DNA of 64,000 bases from positions 3,260,501-3,324,500 of the forward strand of contig NZ_CP152019.1 of the NCBI RefSeq assembly GCF_038622445.1, written 5' to 3'. A program made the position numbers and the translations under genes. Below are positions 18,041 to 27,028 of the stretch, in pieces. The stretch comes from Sporosarcina sp. FSL K6-1522 (GTDB lineage: Bacteria > Bacillota > Bacilli > Bacillales_A > Planococcaceae). The notes below the pieces were generated by a model. It was not told the origin of the DNA. It did no database searches and worked only from the letters and a program-made list of their open reading frames with translations. The number at the start of each line of letters is the position of its first letter. Position 1 is the stretch's first letter.

Positions 18041-18873
18041 TCAGCATTCTCCTCATGTTTCGTATTTAGTGGAATCGTTTCTCTTTTGACAAATTGGTAG
18101 TAATGGACCCCTTCGTCAGATCTGTTAACACCTACTAACGCATAACCCGCGTCGAATAACGTTTGACAAATCACTCGCATTTTCACGCGCCAATCTAGAG
18201 CTAGTTCCGGCTCACTTTTTTTAATCAACTGAATCGCTGCTGGAACAGGCACTTCAATCCCTTCACTGTCTGTCCAAATATCTGCCAGCTCTACTTCAAT
18301 CATTGGATTGCCTAATTCCGATTGCTTGACGCCAAACGGTCGATGATAATCGACGATTTGCGGTGTCCATTGCTCTTGAACACGTTCACTGGAAACCCAC
18401 CATTCGATTTTAAAGCGGTCAGATGGCAATCCTTTGTTCAATCCATCTGCCATCTCCCCATACCAGTTTTCTAAATACGTATTACAAATTCCATAGAGTT
18501 TGGATACATTTAAATACGCATTGCGGCTTTCGAGCGGATCGAATGTCCAAACAATGAGCTCATAGCCCATATCACGAGCAAGTCGAAGCTGCTCCTCTTT
18601 CAACAGCTTGCCAACGCCCATCGACTGATAATCGGGATGCGTACCAAGCATATGCGAACATAAATGCACTTTTCCGTTCGCAAAACCTGCGAAACTATAA
18701 GAAAAACCGACAATTCGATCATCGTCAAAAGCCCCTAATAGCAACCCACCATTTGTTACCGCTGTATACGTTTGATGGATTGGAATCGGATCCATCCCCC
18801 AAATTTCTTTCTCCAAATCTTGAATCAGATACATATCTTCATGTGTCACTAACTGACGAATCGCTATTGTCAT
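18037..18873 (-). CDS. GNAT-family acyltransferase (probable amino-acid N-succinyltransferase)
   Basis: 278 residues. The N-terminal half is a GNAT fold with the acetyl/succinyl-CoA site in motif A ([18 protein letters not shown], about 98-115). The C-terminal half ([14 protein letters not shown] and on) is shared by a narrower group found beside NSAR genes. In the D-amino-acid pathway this type of enzyme succinylates D-amino acids, the racemase inverts them, and an M20 enzyme removes the succinyl group. Substrate is inferred from neighbours only. The AAGGGAAGTG ribosome site overlaps the end of the preceding M20 gene, and the stop overlaps the racemase start. Confidence 0.78.
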   Translation of the reverse strand: MTIAIRQLVTHEDMYLIQDLEKEIWGMDPIPIHQTYTAVTNGGLLLGAFDDDRIVGFSYSFAGFANGKVHLCSHMLGTHPDYQSMGVGKLLKEEQLRLARDMGYELIVWTFDPLESRNAYLNVSKLYGICNTYLENWYGEMADGLNKGLPSDRFKIEWWVSSERVQEQWTPQIVDYHRPFGVKQSELGNPMIEVELADIWTDSEGIEVPVPAAIQLIKKSEPELALDWRVKMRVICQTLFDAGYALVGVNRSDEGVHYYQFVKRETIPLNTKHEENAE

Positions 18874-18877
18874 ACAA

Positions 18878-20020
18878 TCACTTCCCTTGTTCTAGCTGCT
18901 CGAACGTCTGAATAACCGTGCGAGTCAAAATTTCAATGCCTGTTTGGATACTATCACGGTTGAATGTCATATGCGGATGGTGAAGCCCTGGCGCTAAATC
19001 GCAACCAAGGCCAAGCATTGTCGCTTTCACAGTTGGCCTTTTTAATGTGTAATAATGAAAATCTTCCCCGCCTGGTGTAACGATTGGAGCCGCCAAAAAT
19101 TGCTCGCCCACGGTTTCTGTAATCGCTTGTGCCATCAATGCCACAGCCGTTTCATCGACTTGGGCGGCGGCAATTTCTGCTTGCACTTCATAGCTGATTT
19201 CCACATCTGCCATGTCGGCAATCAAGCGGATGGCTTTGTCCACTTCGCTCATCAACTTGTCCATGACCGTATTCGTTTGTGCGCGAATATCTAGGCTAAA
19301 CACGGCATTGCCAGGGATGATGTTCGCTGATTCTCCCCCCGCCTGAAACATCGTCATTTTGGCCGAATGCGGCACCATCGGATCCACATGGATGGACTGA
19401 ATCGCTTGCACAAGACGCGCCATCACTTCAATGGCGTTTTGCCCAAGATGCGGCCTCGCCCCATGTGTATCTGTGCCAATAATTAATCCTTTTATCATTT
19501 TGGCAGAACCATGCAAAATCGCAGGTGCTGAATAGCCGTGTCCGATTTCTTGAATCGGACGAAGATGAACGCCATACAAATAATCGACATCATCTACAAG
19601 CCCTTTTTCCACAAACGACAAAGCCCCCGTCCCTTTTTCCTCAGCGGGTTGAAAAAGGACTTTTAAGCGTCCTATCTTCGGATAACCGAGTTTTTTCAAT
19701 GTAAATAACGCACCAATCGCCATCGTCATATGTGCGTCATGTCCACAAGAATGATTCGCTTGGTAAACGCCATCCACTTCTTGCCATAGCGCATCAATAT
19801 CCGTACGTAGCCCTACGCAATGCTCGCCCGTCCCTGCTGTTACGACAAGCCCCGTTGAATCATCGAAGGTCTCGACTTGAAATCCTTCACGCTCCAACAA
19901 TTGCTGAATATACTTCGTCGTCTCCACTTCCTGCCAACTAATTTCGGGATGTGTATGTAAATGTTGAAAGACTTCTTCGACGACCGATTTCACTTCTTGT
20001 ACTGCCGTTTTCACGTTCAT
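18878..20020 (-). CDS. M20-family amidohydrolase (probable N-succinyl/N-acyl-L-amino acid deacylase)
   Basis: 380 residues. Start at ATG 20020 (MNVKTAVQEV) because GGAAGGAG lies nine bases upstream; the longer frame overlaps the regulator gene. M20 metal-site features: RTDIDAL, C92-G-H94-D-A-H (SCGHDAHM), QPAEEKGTG, and VTPGGEDFHYY near the end. The spacing is that of the amidohydrolase/carboxypeptidase subgroup. In context it probably hydrolyses N-succinyl-L-amino acids, pulling the D-to-L conversion forward. It starts one base after the regulator stop, so the four genes form one tight transcription unit. Confidence 0.85.
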   Translation of the reverse strand: MNVKTAVQEVKSVVEEVFQHLHTHPEISWQEVETTKYIQQLLEREGFQVETFDDSTGLVVTAGTGEHCVGLRTDIDALWQEVDGVYQANHSCGHDAHMTMAIGALFTLKKLGYPKIGRLKVLFQPAEEKGTGALSFVEKGLVDDVDYLYGVHLRPIQEIGHGYSAPAILHGSAKMIKGLIIGTDTHGARPHLGQNAIEVMARLVQAIQSIHVDPMVPHSAKMTMFQAGGESANIIPGNAVFSLDIRAQTNTVMDKLMSEVDKAIRLIADMADVEISYEVQAEIAAAQVDETAVALMAQAITETVGEQFLAAPIVTPGGEDFHYYTLKRPTVKATMLGLGCDLAPGLHHPHMTFNRDSIQTGIEILTRTVIQTFEQLEQGK

Positions 20021-20021
20021 A

Positions 20022-20876
20022 TCAATCCACTCCTTCCACGAATAAAAAATCACTCGAAATCGCTCGATACGTTTGTTGTCTTTTTTCAAAACGATCCTTT
20101 TCTTTCACAGACAAGCCTGCGACAATCGCATTCATGAATGAAAACAATGCAGCCGTAGCATCCAGTGTCGACTTATTCGGTGAATAAATCGGAAATAGCA
20201 CATCGCTACATGATTGGATAGGTGCAAATATGGAATCTGTAATGCCAATCATGAAAGCCCCCTGTTGCTGGGCCAATTGTGCGATTTGAATCGTTTCCTT
20301 CAAATAGCGATGAAACGAAATGACAATGACGACAGATTGCTTATCCATTTGACTAAGTGTCTGGATAACATCTTCCGTTTCAGGTCGCAATAGCTGCACA
20401 TTACCTCTCACTAAACCGAGCGTATAAGAAAGCCAATTGGCCGCTGTATACGATGAGCGAAGCCCTAGAACATAGACCGTTTTTGCATTGGCCAAGCGAT
20501 CGATGGCGGTTTCATAGTCTGCTTCGTTTATTTGCTTCATCGTTTCTGTTATGGTGGCCCGGTCCTGCTCCATCACTTGTTCAAAAAAATGGGGCTCTTG
20601 TTCCATCGCTAATTTAGACTGCTGATACGTCGTCAAGCTGCTTTCTTGAACAAACAACTGTTCACGTACACCCTTTTGTAATTCGGCGTACCCAGAAAGC
20701 TCCAAACTATAACAAAAGCGAATAACCGTTGTTTCACTAACCCCAATCGTCGCTCCAACCTCTTGCGCGGACGATAGCGCAATACTTTTAGGATAATCGA
20801 TGACATACTGTGCAACTTTTTTCTGACTTTTGGATAGTTGGTCGTAATGCTCATGAATGAGCCCTTTAAGTTTCAT
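20022..20876 (-). CDS. RpiR-family transcriptional regulator
   Basis: 284 residues. An N-terminal helix-turn-helix of the RpiR type (about 1-75, VGATIGVSETTVIRFCYSLELSGY) precedes a SIS domain (about 110-240, YVLGLRSSYTAANWL and VIVISFHRYLKETI). SIS domains usually bind sugar phosphates, but RpiR regulators also control amino-acid genes. Start at 20876 (MKLKGLIHEHYD) with GAGGGG upstream is preferred to an ATG ten codons earlier. It heads the cassette and is probably its local regulator, autoregulated through the palindrome upstream (inference). Confidence 0.85.
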   Translation of the reverse strand: MKLKGLIHEHYDQLSKSQKKVAQYVIDYPKSIALSSAQEVGATIGVSETTVIRFCYSLELSGYAELQKGVREQLFVQESSLTTYQQSKLAMEQEPHFFEQVMEQDRATITETMKQINEADYETAIDRLANAKTVYVLGLRSSYTAANWLSYTLGLVRGNVQLLRPETEDVIQTLSQMDKQSVVIVISFHRYLKETIQIAQLAQQQGAFMIGITDSIFAPIQSCSDVLFPIYSPNKSTLDATAALFSFMNAIVAGLSVKEKDRFEKRQQTYRAISSDFLFVEGVD

Positions 20877-20922
20877 CTTCCCGCACCCCTCGCGAAGTTT
20901 CAACATTTTTATTTTAAATAAA

Positions 20923-20936
20923 GAAGTTTACACTTC
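20923..20936. promoter_or_regulatory. Candidate operator of the RpiR regulator
   Basis: Palindrome GAAGT-TTAC-ACTTC, 46 bases upstream of the regulator start. GAA...TTC half sites fit the RpiR family in general. No experiment or second site in the window supports it. Confidence 0.35.
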
Positions 20937-21033
20937 ATAATTCGTTGTACTCAACTTACCACACTAATTAGCTGAATTCAATCCATTTTCTGATTTTATA
21001 ACAATAGAGTTTCAGTGTATGTCGACTGACTCT

Positions 21034-21110
21034 GTGGGCTTCACAAACTAACTATGCGTGCTTCGCAAACTACTTTGCGCGCTCTCCAACTAACTATGAG
21101 GCTTGCAACA
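21034..21110. repeat. Imperfect tandem repeat, about 21-24 bases per unit
   Basis: Three to four degenerate units, each starting GCTT or GCTC and containing CAAACTA or CAACTAACTATG, lie between the nadA terminator and the RpiR promoter region. No coding role is apparent. Confidence 0.55.
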
Positions 21111-21147
21111 CAAAAAAAGACACCAAGCCCTTTCAGACCTAGTGCCT
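21110..21147 (-). terminator. Terminator of nadBCA
   Basis: On the minus strand GGCACTAGG pairs with CTTGGTGTC (three G-U pairs), followed by seven T. It lies 12 bases past the nadA stop. Confidence 0.75.
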
Positions 21148-21158
21148 CTTTCACTCAC

Positions 21159-22268
21159 TTAAGCTCTTGCCAACATTCGTTCCAATGCCGTAATCGCATC
21201 CTTCGTCGTTTCTTCATCAACCTGAATCGTATTGACCTCTTCCCCATTCACAATACTCTCCAAGCTCCAAAGTAAATGCGGTAAATCAATGCGGTTCATC
21301 GTCAAGCATGGACACATGCTCGGATTCAAGGAGATAATTTGCTTATCCGGATGATTTTGAATCAGTCGATTGACAAGATTCATTTCCGTACCAATTGCCC
21401 ACTTGCTCCCCGGATCCGCATTTTCAATCGCATCTATAATGTATTTCGTCGAGCCATTGTCATCTGCAAGCGCGACGACTTCGCGTGAACATTCGGGATG
21501 GACAATAATACGTGTTTCCGGATCACTTTCTCGTAGGTCCACGATATTTTTCACAGTAAAGTTTTCATGGACAGAGCAATGCCCTTTCCATAAAATCACT
21601 TTTATATCCTCGAAATCTCCTTCATACTCCAGTTGATCGTTAATCGGGTTCCATACCGCCATTTGCTCAAGCGGAATGCCAATGTCATATGCCGTATTGC
21701 GCCCTAAATGCTGATCTGGTAAAAAGAGAATGCGTTCTTTTTGTGTAAATGCCCATTTCACCATTGCATGTGCATTCGATGACGTAACAGTTGCCCCACC
21801 ATTTTTACCGACAAATGCTTTAATGGCCGCCGTTGAGTTCACGTAAGTCAATGGGACAATTGTGTCACCAAATGTCTCCATAAGTGCAGCCCATGCACGA
21901 TCCGTTTGAAAAATATTCGCCATATCTGCCATCGAACAACCCGCACGCATATCGGGTAAATACACTTTCTGATGATCATTTGTCAAAATATCAGCCGTTT
22001 CCGCCATAAAATGCACGCCACAAAAAACGATATGCTCCGCTTGCTCATTGGCCGCACATAGCTGCGCCAATTGCAACGAATCCCCTGATACATCTGCAAA
22101 CTGGATGACCTCATCTTTTTGATAATGATGCCCGGGGATGAACAGCTTGTCCCCGAGCTGTTTTTTAATCGCCACAATCCGCGCTTCCATTTGCTCACGC
22201 GTCAAGTCTCGATAGCTTTCTGGCAATGTGCCACTCTTTTGTTCTTCGAAATAATGTAAGATCGACAA
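21159..22268 (-). CDS. nadA: Quinolinate synthase
   Basis: 369 residues with a TTG start. NadA condenses iminoaspartate with dihydroxyacetone phosphate to quinolinate using a [4Fe-4S] cluster. The three conserved Cys are in [15 protein letters not shown] and [22 protein letters not shown] and [13 protein letters not shown] are family signatures. I place the start at TTG 22268 rather than ATGs further up: GGGGG lies eight bases before it, the codon follows the nadC stop by one base, and the resulting MSIL start matches B. subtilis NadA. nifS across the divergent promoter region is the likely cluster-assembly partner. Confidence 0.95.
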   Translation of the reverse strand: MSILHYFEEQKSGTLPESYRDLTREQMEARIVAIKKQLGDKLFIPGHHYQKDEVIQFADVSGDSLQLAQLCAANEQAEHIVFCGVHFMAETADILTNDHQKVYLPDMRAGCSMADMANIFQTDRAWAALMETFGDTIVPLTYVNSTAAIKAFVGKNGGATVTSSNAHAMVKWAFTQKERILFLPDQHLGRNTAYDIGIPLEQMAVWNPINDQLEYEGDFEDIKVILWKGHCSVHENFTVKNIVDLRESDPETRIIVHPECSREVVALADDNGSTKYIIDAIENADPGSKWAIGTEMNLVNRLIQNHPDKQIISLNPSMCPCLTMNRIDLPHLLWSLESIVNGEEVNTIQVDEETTKDAITALERMLARA

Positions 22269-22269
22269 G

Positions 22270-23124
22270 TTAATTTCCCCCATTACTTTTATTGATGGTA
22301 ACATTTGCACTAATATCTAGCGCTTTCACAGAATGTGTTAAATAGCCGAGCGATATATAATCTACGCCCGATTCCGCATAGGCACGAATGGTATCGTTCG
22401 TAATCATGCCCGATGCTTCTGTAATGATGTTGTCCGGCACAATTTGCTTCCACTCACGAATCGTTTCTGGCGTGCAATTATCAAACATAATAATATCTGC
22501 TTTCACGGCGATTGCTTCTTGCAGCTGCGCGAAAGATTCAATTTCCACTTCAATTTTCGTCGTATGCCCAAGCGCCGCCCGAACCGTTTCGACTGCTGTT
22601 GTCAAAGAACCCGCAAAGGCAAGGTGATTATCCTTTAACATGACGGCATCAAACAACCCATTGCGATGATTGAAACCGCCGCCCATGCGAACAGCGTATT
22701 TATCCAGCATGCGAAGGCCCGGCATCGTTTTTCGTGTATCGCATACTTTCGTTCCTGTACCTTCGATTTTCTCTGCAACTCGATGCGTCTCCGTTGCAAT
22801 CGCGCTCATTCGTTGGATCAAATTCAAAATGACACGCTCACTTTTCAACAAACTTTGGACCGGCCCCTTAGCTGTCGCAATGACACTACCTTTTTCAATC
22901 GTTCCGCCATCCTCCACATAACAACTAACCGTTGTACTCGGATCCACAACGCGCAACCCTTCTTCAATGACTTTTCTTCCACAAAAAACGCCATCCATTT
23001 TAGCGACAATATTCAACTCACCTGTTATCGCTTCTGGAAATAAAAACTCACTGGATAGATCACAATCCCCAATATCTTCTACATAAAATTGCTCAAGCAT
23101 AGATCTCAACTTGATGGTATTCAT
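22270..23124 (-). CDS. nadC: Nicotinate-nucleotide pyrophosphorylase (carboxylating)
   Basis: 284 residues. NadC turns quinolinate and PRPP into nicotinate mononucleotide. Family features are [32 protein letters not shown] (substrate arginine and lysine), MLKDNHLAF and the C-terminal ASGMITNDT...[15 protein letters not shown]. The start overlaps the nadB end by 32 bases, with GAGGG nine bases ahead of the ATG. Middle gene of nadB-nadC-nadA; gene order here is B-C-A. Confidence 0.95.
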   Translation of the reverse strand: MNTIKLRSMLEQFYVEDIGDCDLSSEFLFPEAITGELNIVAKMDGVFCGRKVIEEGLRVVDPSTTVSCYVEDGGTIEKGSVIATAKGPVQSLLKSERVILNLIQRMSAIATETHRVAEKIEGTGTKVCDTRKTMPGLRMLDKYAVRMGGGFNHRNGLFDAVMLKDNHLAFAGSLTTAVETVRAALGHTTKIEVEIESFAQLQEAIAVKADIIMFDNCTPETIREWKQIVPDNIITEASGMITNDTIRAYAESGVDYISLGYLTHSVKALDISANVTINKSNGGN

Positions 23125-24685
23125 GTTGTCGTTCCCTCATTTCGATTCCTTTTTTAGATTGGACAATATGCACTTGTCCCCATCTTTCATCTTCCACAGG
23201 GTAATCCGCCCGCTGATGGGCTCCCCTGCTTTCCAGCCTCAGTTGCGCAGCATTTGTAACGAGCTTCGCAGCTTGTAGCATAAAGAGCGATTGGATTGCG
23301 TCCATACTCCAGTCATCCAATGACATGTCATCAGTCTCGCTTTCTCCATACGCACGTAACCAATTCGCGAGAAAACGGAGGTCCGCATCCGTCCGAACAA
23401 TCCCCGCATACGCCATCATTTTCTCGCGGAGCTCTACTTGATTCGGTAACAACGGTAATTGTCGCGTAGGTTTCTGCACCACAACATACCCCGTGCTAGC
23501 CATGTCATTTTGAGTCAACCGTTTATTTAAATGATTCGCCAATTTCCTCCCATAATGTAGCCCTTCTAACAACGAATTGCTGGCAAGCCGATTGGCGCCA
23601 TGGACACCCGTCGCCGCCGTTTCTCCAATGGCATATAGCCCATCAATGGAGGTTTGGCCCACAGCGTCAACGACAATGCCTCCCATTAAAAAATGACAGC
23701 CTGGGGCAACAGGTATCTTCTGTTCATCAAACGACACACCATTTGCATGACACAGTGCCGTAATCGTTGGAAACTGCGCTTCAAATCGCTCAATCATCGA
23801 GATATCCAAATAGACTTCTCTTCCCGCAACACGCTGTTGATAGAGCTCCTTCGCCACAATATGCCGTGGGGCTAAATCGCCCAGCGGATGTTTGCCCGTC
23901 ATAATCGGCGTCCCCCATTCATCGACCAAGCGTCCACCTGCCCCTCTAACAGCTTCAGACACCAATCCCGCTGTTCTACCATTGACATACAATAATGTGG
24001 GATGAAATTGAATGAATTCCATATCCATAATTTCCGCACCCGTTCGATACGCTAACGCAATGCCGTCGCCTGCTACAGATGCCTCATTCGATGTAAAAGC
24101 ATACAATCCCCCAATGCCTCCCATTGCAAGCACAATCTGATCCGCCTGATACGTTTCGTTCTTGCCTTCTTCATCCTTCGCCTTAATGCCGATACACTTC
24201 TTCGTCACTGGATCGATAAGCAACTCATAAACGAAGCGATTTTCAATGATATCAATATCCGCTCTCAGCGAAGCATGAAGATGGTCCATTATGTATTTCC
24301 CGGTTGCATCACCGCCACAGTGGACAATCCGATTTCGGCCATGTGCACCTTCCATGCCTAAAGCCATCTCTCCCTTGTCATCCCTATCAAAATCAAGACC
24401 ACGATCTGTCAACTGAGCAATTAATTCAGGCCCCTTTTCCACAAGCTCACGGACTTGTTGCTCATTATGAAAATGGCAACCTGCCTGAATCGTATCTTCA
24501 TAATGAAAAACAGGTTTATCTCCATGACCAACCGCCGCCGCAATCCCTCCTTGTGCGCGATAAGAATTGCTCGCTTGTCTTGTCGATTTTGTCATGATGA
24601 GCACTCGACTTTGAGCACTTAGATGGTTGGCTAGTTGCAGGGCAGCAATTCCGCTACCGACAATGATGCAATTATACGTTTTCAT
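23093..24685 (-). CDS. nadB: L-aspartate oxidase
   Basis: 530 residues. NadB oxidises L-aspartate to iminoaspartate with FAD, the first step of de novo NAD synthesis. The dinucleotide-binding IVGSGIAALQLA is at residues 8-19, the SYRAQGGIAAA segment follows, and active-site HPTLLY and GGRLVDEWG blocks are present, with the NRLASNSLLEG FAD contact near residue 370. A strong GGGAGG site precedes the ATG. First gene of nadBCA; the promoter overlaps a NiaR-like palindrome, so repression by nicotinate through NiaR is expected. Confidence 0.95.
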   Translation of the reverse strand: MKTYNCIIVGSGIAALQLANHLSAQSRVLIMTKSTRQASNSYRAQGGIAAAVGHGDKPVFHYEDTIQAGCHFHNEQQVRELVEKGPELIAQLTDRGLDFDRDDKGEMALGMEGAHGRNRIVHCGGDATGKYIMDHLHASLRADIDIIENRFVYELLIDPVTKKCIGIKAKDEEGKNETYQADQIVLAMGGIGGLYAFTSNEASVAGDGIALAYRTGAEIMDMEFIQFHPTLLYVNGRTAGLVSEAVRGAGGRLVDEWGTPIMTGKHPLGDLAPRHIVAKELYQQRVAGREVYLDISMIERFEAQFPTITALCHANGVSFDEQKIPVAPGCHFLMGGIVVDAVGQTSIDGLYAIGETAATGVHGANRLASNSLLEGLHYGRKLANHLNKRLTQNDMASTGYVVVQKPTRQLPLLPNQVELREKMMAYAGIVRTDADLRFLANWLRAYGESETDDMSLDDWSMDAIQSLFMLQAAKLVTNAAQLRLESRGAHQRADYPVEDERWGQVHIVQSKKGIEMRERQHEYHQVEIYA

Positions 24686-24706
24686 GTTCTTCCTCCCGCG
24701 CTCGAT

Positions 24707-24722
24707 AGATGTCTTGACACCT
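24707..24722. promoter_or_regulatory. Probable NiaR operator of nadBCA
   Basis: Near-perfect palindrome AGATGTC-TT-GACACCT, 22 bases upstream of nadB and overlapping the expected promoter/start region. niaR itself lies in the divergent operon. The match to the NiaR (YrxA) recognition pattern of paired GACA/TGTC half sites is from general knowledge; the assignment is inference from position and symmetry. Confidence 0.6.
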
Positions 24723-24757
24723 ATCTTTACATAAAAGAAGAACTATGACAAGATGAA

Positions 24758-25111
24758 TTTATCTTCATTCAGCAAATCTGTTTGTACTGAAAGCAAAGCG
24801 TCAGCTACAGAAAACTCCCACCTCAATAGGTGGCGAGATGAATGCGGTTTTGTTTTTCTGTTTAGCGGGTGTTCAAACGACTGCTGAACGATAGAGGAGC
24901 GCAGGCTAAGATCGCCACGTCCTGTGGCAACGCCTGCATGACCTGCGTCGTGCAGGCCCAAGCCTCCGGCGGATGTCACAGATTTTTTTAAGGAGCTAAG
25001 AACACAGTCTAAGTGCGCGACGTCCTGTCGCGACGACTGCATGACCAACATCCTGTTGGTCCCGGGCTCGAAAAAAATCTGGACGCAATTACGCCGAGGC
25101 GCAATTGATTA
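24758..25111 (+). repeat. Modular intergenic repeat, copy C (most complete copy)
   Basis: About 350 bases filling the divergent nadB/nifS region. In order: TTTATCTTCATTCAGCA; a 34-base insert absent from copy E; the CCCACCT/AGGTGG hairpin with GCGGTTTTGTTTTTCTG; the TTTAGCGGGTG hairpin; a first double-hairpin module (24905-24960); GCCTCCGGCGGATGTC; a second double-hairpin module (25006-25062); GCTCGAAAAAAATCTGG; and the end palindrome AATTACGCC-GA-GGCGCAATT (25087-25106). Hairpin stems in the two double modules differ in sequence but stay paired. No open frame of credible coding quality is present. Confidence 0.8.
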
Positions 25112-25132
25112 CATCGTTTGGGGGAATGAGCT

Positions 25133-26278
25133 TTGCATTATTTCGATTATGCGGCGACAACGCCGTTACATCCAGAAGCAGCGCATGTCTATAGTAAACT
25201 TGCACAAGGATGTTATGGCAATACAAGTAGCTTACACGAGGTAGGCGCAGAGGCACAAAATATGCTAGCCTACTGCCGTGAGGAACTTGCAGGGATGCTT
25301 GGCGTCCATTCTGCGGGGATTTATTTCACAGGTGGAGGCACGGAAAGCAATCTACTATCAATTATTTCACTCGCCAAAGCAAACCGACATAAAGGGAATC
25401 ATATTGTAACGACAGCCGGCGAACACCCTTCTGTTGATTCTGCCTTGGCGTATTTGCAACAAGAAGGGTTTACAATTACGACGGTTCCTTTTACAGAAGA
25501 AGGTTTTGTAGATATTCAGCGCCTTGAACAAGCATTGACTAGCGACACGATTATGGTCAGTATGCAACACATCAATCCAGAAATTGGTACCATTCAGCCG
25601 CTAGAAGAAATTGCGGCATTGCTGAAAGAACGTGCCATTCTTCTCCATAGTGATTGCGTGCAATCCTTCGGAAAAATGAATTTGAAGCCAATCGCACAAC
25701 TTGTGGATAGCCTCACCATCTCTAGCCATAAAGTGTACGGCCCAAAAGGGGTCGGCGTGGCCTATATTCATCCTCGCCACCGACTTACCCCTGTCTTTCC
25801 AGGGCTTGTTCACGAATCGGGTTTCAGAGGCGGAACGGTGAACGTTCCAGGTATCGCTGCATTTGTTACTGCCGCAAGTCACGCAAATCATACGGATATC
25901 CATTGCCGGACATTTCGCGAAGCCTTTTTGGAGAAAATCCTGCAACATCCCGAGCTTTTTACGGTCTATCAAACAACGAAGGATGACAAACAATTGCCGC
26001 ATATTATTGGATTAAGTGTGAAAAATGTCGAAGGACAGCTAATCATGCTAGAATTGAATCGAATCGGTTTTGCGATTTCAACCGGCAGCGCGTGCCAAGT
26101 AGGTCAACAACATGCTTCGAAAGCGATGATGGCCTTACAAGTAGAACCACACCGCGCCAAGGAATTCATCCGTATCTCGTTTGGACGTGATACGACGATG
26201 ATAAGTGTTTGTCAATTAGCAGATTGCCTTGTTGAAATCGCACTGAAAACACGTGCAAGGAGCTATGTATATGAATGA
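25133..26278 (+). CDS. nifS: Cysteine desulfurase (NifS/IscS type) of the NAD locus
   Basis: 381 residues, PLP enzyme taking sulfur from cysteine for Fe-S assembly. Schiff-base K200 in SSHKVYGP and the persulfide C321 in STGSACQVG are present, as are GGTESN and the PLP-binding SDCVQSFGK. TTG start at 25133: GGGGG lies eight bases before it and MHYFDYAATTP is the standard family N-terminus. Its position, divergent from nadBCA and followed by niaR, equals the B. subtilis nifS-yrxA arrangement, where the enzyme matures the NadA cluster. Confidence 0.92.
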   Translation: MHYFDYAATTPLHPEAAHVYSKLAQGCYGNTSSLHEVGAEAQNMLAYCREELAGMLGVHSAGIYFTGGGTESNLLSIISLAKANRHKGNHIVTTAGEHPSVDSALAYLQQEGFTITTVPFTEEGFVDIQRLEQALTSDTIMVSMQHINPEIGTIQPLEEIAALLKERAILLHSDCVQSFGKMNLKPIAQLVDSLTISSHKVYGPKGVGVAYIHPRHRLTPVFPGLVHESGFRGGTVNVPGIAAFVTAASHANHTDIHCRTFREAFLEKILQHPELFTVYQTTKDDKQLPHIIGLSVKNVEGQLIMLELNRIGFAISTGSACQVGQQHASKAMMALQVEPHRAKEFIRISFGRDTTMISVCQLADCLVEIALKTRARSYVYE

Positions 26279-26810
26279 AAATGAAAAAATTCTTGGGGAT
26301 GAACGTCGAGCATTGATCGTCAAAACATTGCGGTCGTCTACGAAACCTATGACGGGGCGAGAACTCGGGGAAATGACCAATGTTAGCCGCCAGGTCATCG
26401 TTGGAGATATTACATTACTGAAAGCGAAAAACGAGCCGATTATGGCCACAAGCCAGGGCTATGTCTTCATGCATGCACAAGCAGCACCTGGAAAAATTGA
26501 AAAAACCATCGTCTGTCAGCACACGCCTGAACAGACGGAAGAAGAATTGAACATCCTCGTCGATCACGGCATTACTGTCAAAGATGTCAAAGTCGAACAC
26601 CCGGTATACGGTGATTTGAACGCGTCGATTATGGTATCCAATCGCACAGAAGTCAAAGCCTTTATCGCAAAGGTATACGAAGCAAATGCCGCTTTCTTAT
26701 CCAAATTAAGCGAAGAAGGCATTCATCTCCATACACTGTTGGCAGATAACGAGCAACAAATTCAAGATGCAGAAGTCGCATTACGAAAAGCGGGAATTCT
26801 TGTCGAATGA
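26271..26810 (+). CDS. niaR: NiaR, nicotinate-responsive repressor of NAD synthesis
   Basis: 179 residues. N-terminal winged helix-turn-helix (about 1-65, TGRELGEMTNVSRQVIVGDI) followed by a 3H domain, named for its conserved histidines (CQHTPEQ, LVDHGI, VEHPVYG), which binds niacin and metal. It represses NAD biosynthesis and salvage genes when nicotinate is present. The ATG at 26271 overlaps the end of nifS by eight bases and has GGAG eight bases upstream; an ATG 18 bases earlier lacks a site. Co-transcribed with nifS. Confidence 0.92.
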   Translation: MNENEKILGDERRALIVKTLRSSTKPMTGRELGEMTNVSRQVIVGDITLLKAKNEPIMATSQGYVFMHAQAAPGKIEKTIVCQHTPEQTEEELNILVDHGITVKDVKVEHPVYGDLNASIMVSNRTEVKAFIAKVYEANAAFLSKLSEEGIHLHTLLADNEQQIQDAEVALRKAGILVE

Positions 26811-26883
26811 CAAGAGTGATTTTCAAATTGCGATTCCATCCACAAACCTTCATACGCTCGTATTTTTAAAATACGGACATACA

Positions 26884-26918
26884 AAAACGACCTTTCACAT
26901 CAGATTGGTCGTTTTAGT
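26884..26918 (+). terminator. Terminator of nifS-niaR
   Basis: AAAACGACC (26884-26892) pairs with GGTCGTTTT (26907-26915), T-rich end. It lies 74 bases past niaR. The remaining 26920-27028 shows no gene. Confidence 0.55.
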
Positions 26919-27028
26919 GTTGTTCATTATACAGTTCGCTCCCCTTTTCGATTCAAAACATAAAAAGTCGTGTCTGCTATATATAATCCAGTTATCGCTT
27001 TCAGGATTCCACCTCCCCTAAAAATCCA

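Noticed and set aside
21159..22310. nadA starting at ATG 22310 or 22283
   Set aside because: Neither has a ribosome site and both would add residues absent from NadA; TTG at 22268 fits spacing and family start.
24743..25051. Open frames within repeat copy C
   Set aside because: They change between copies, lack ribosome sites and run through hairpins; the copies differ by indels not in multiples of three.
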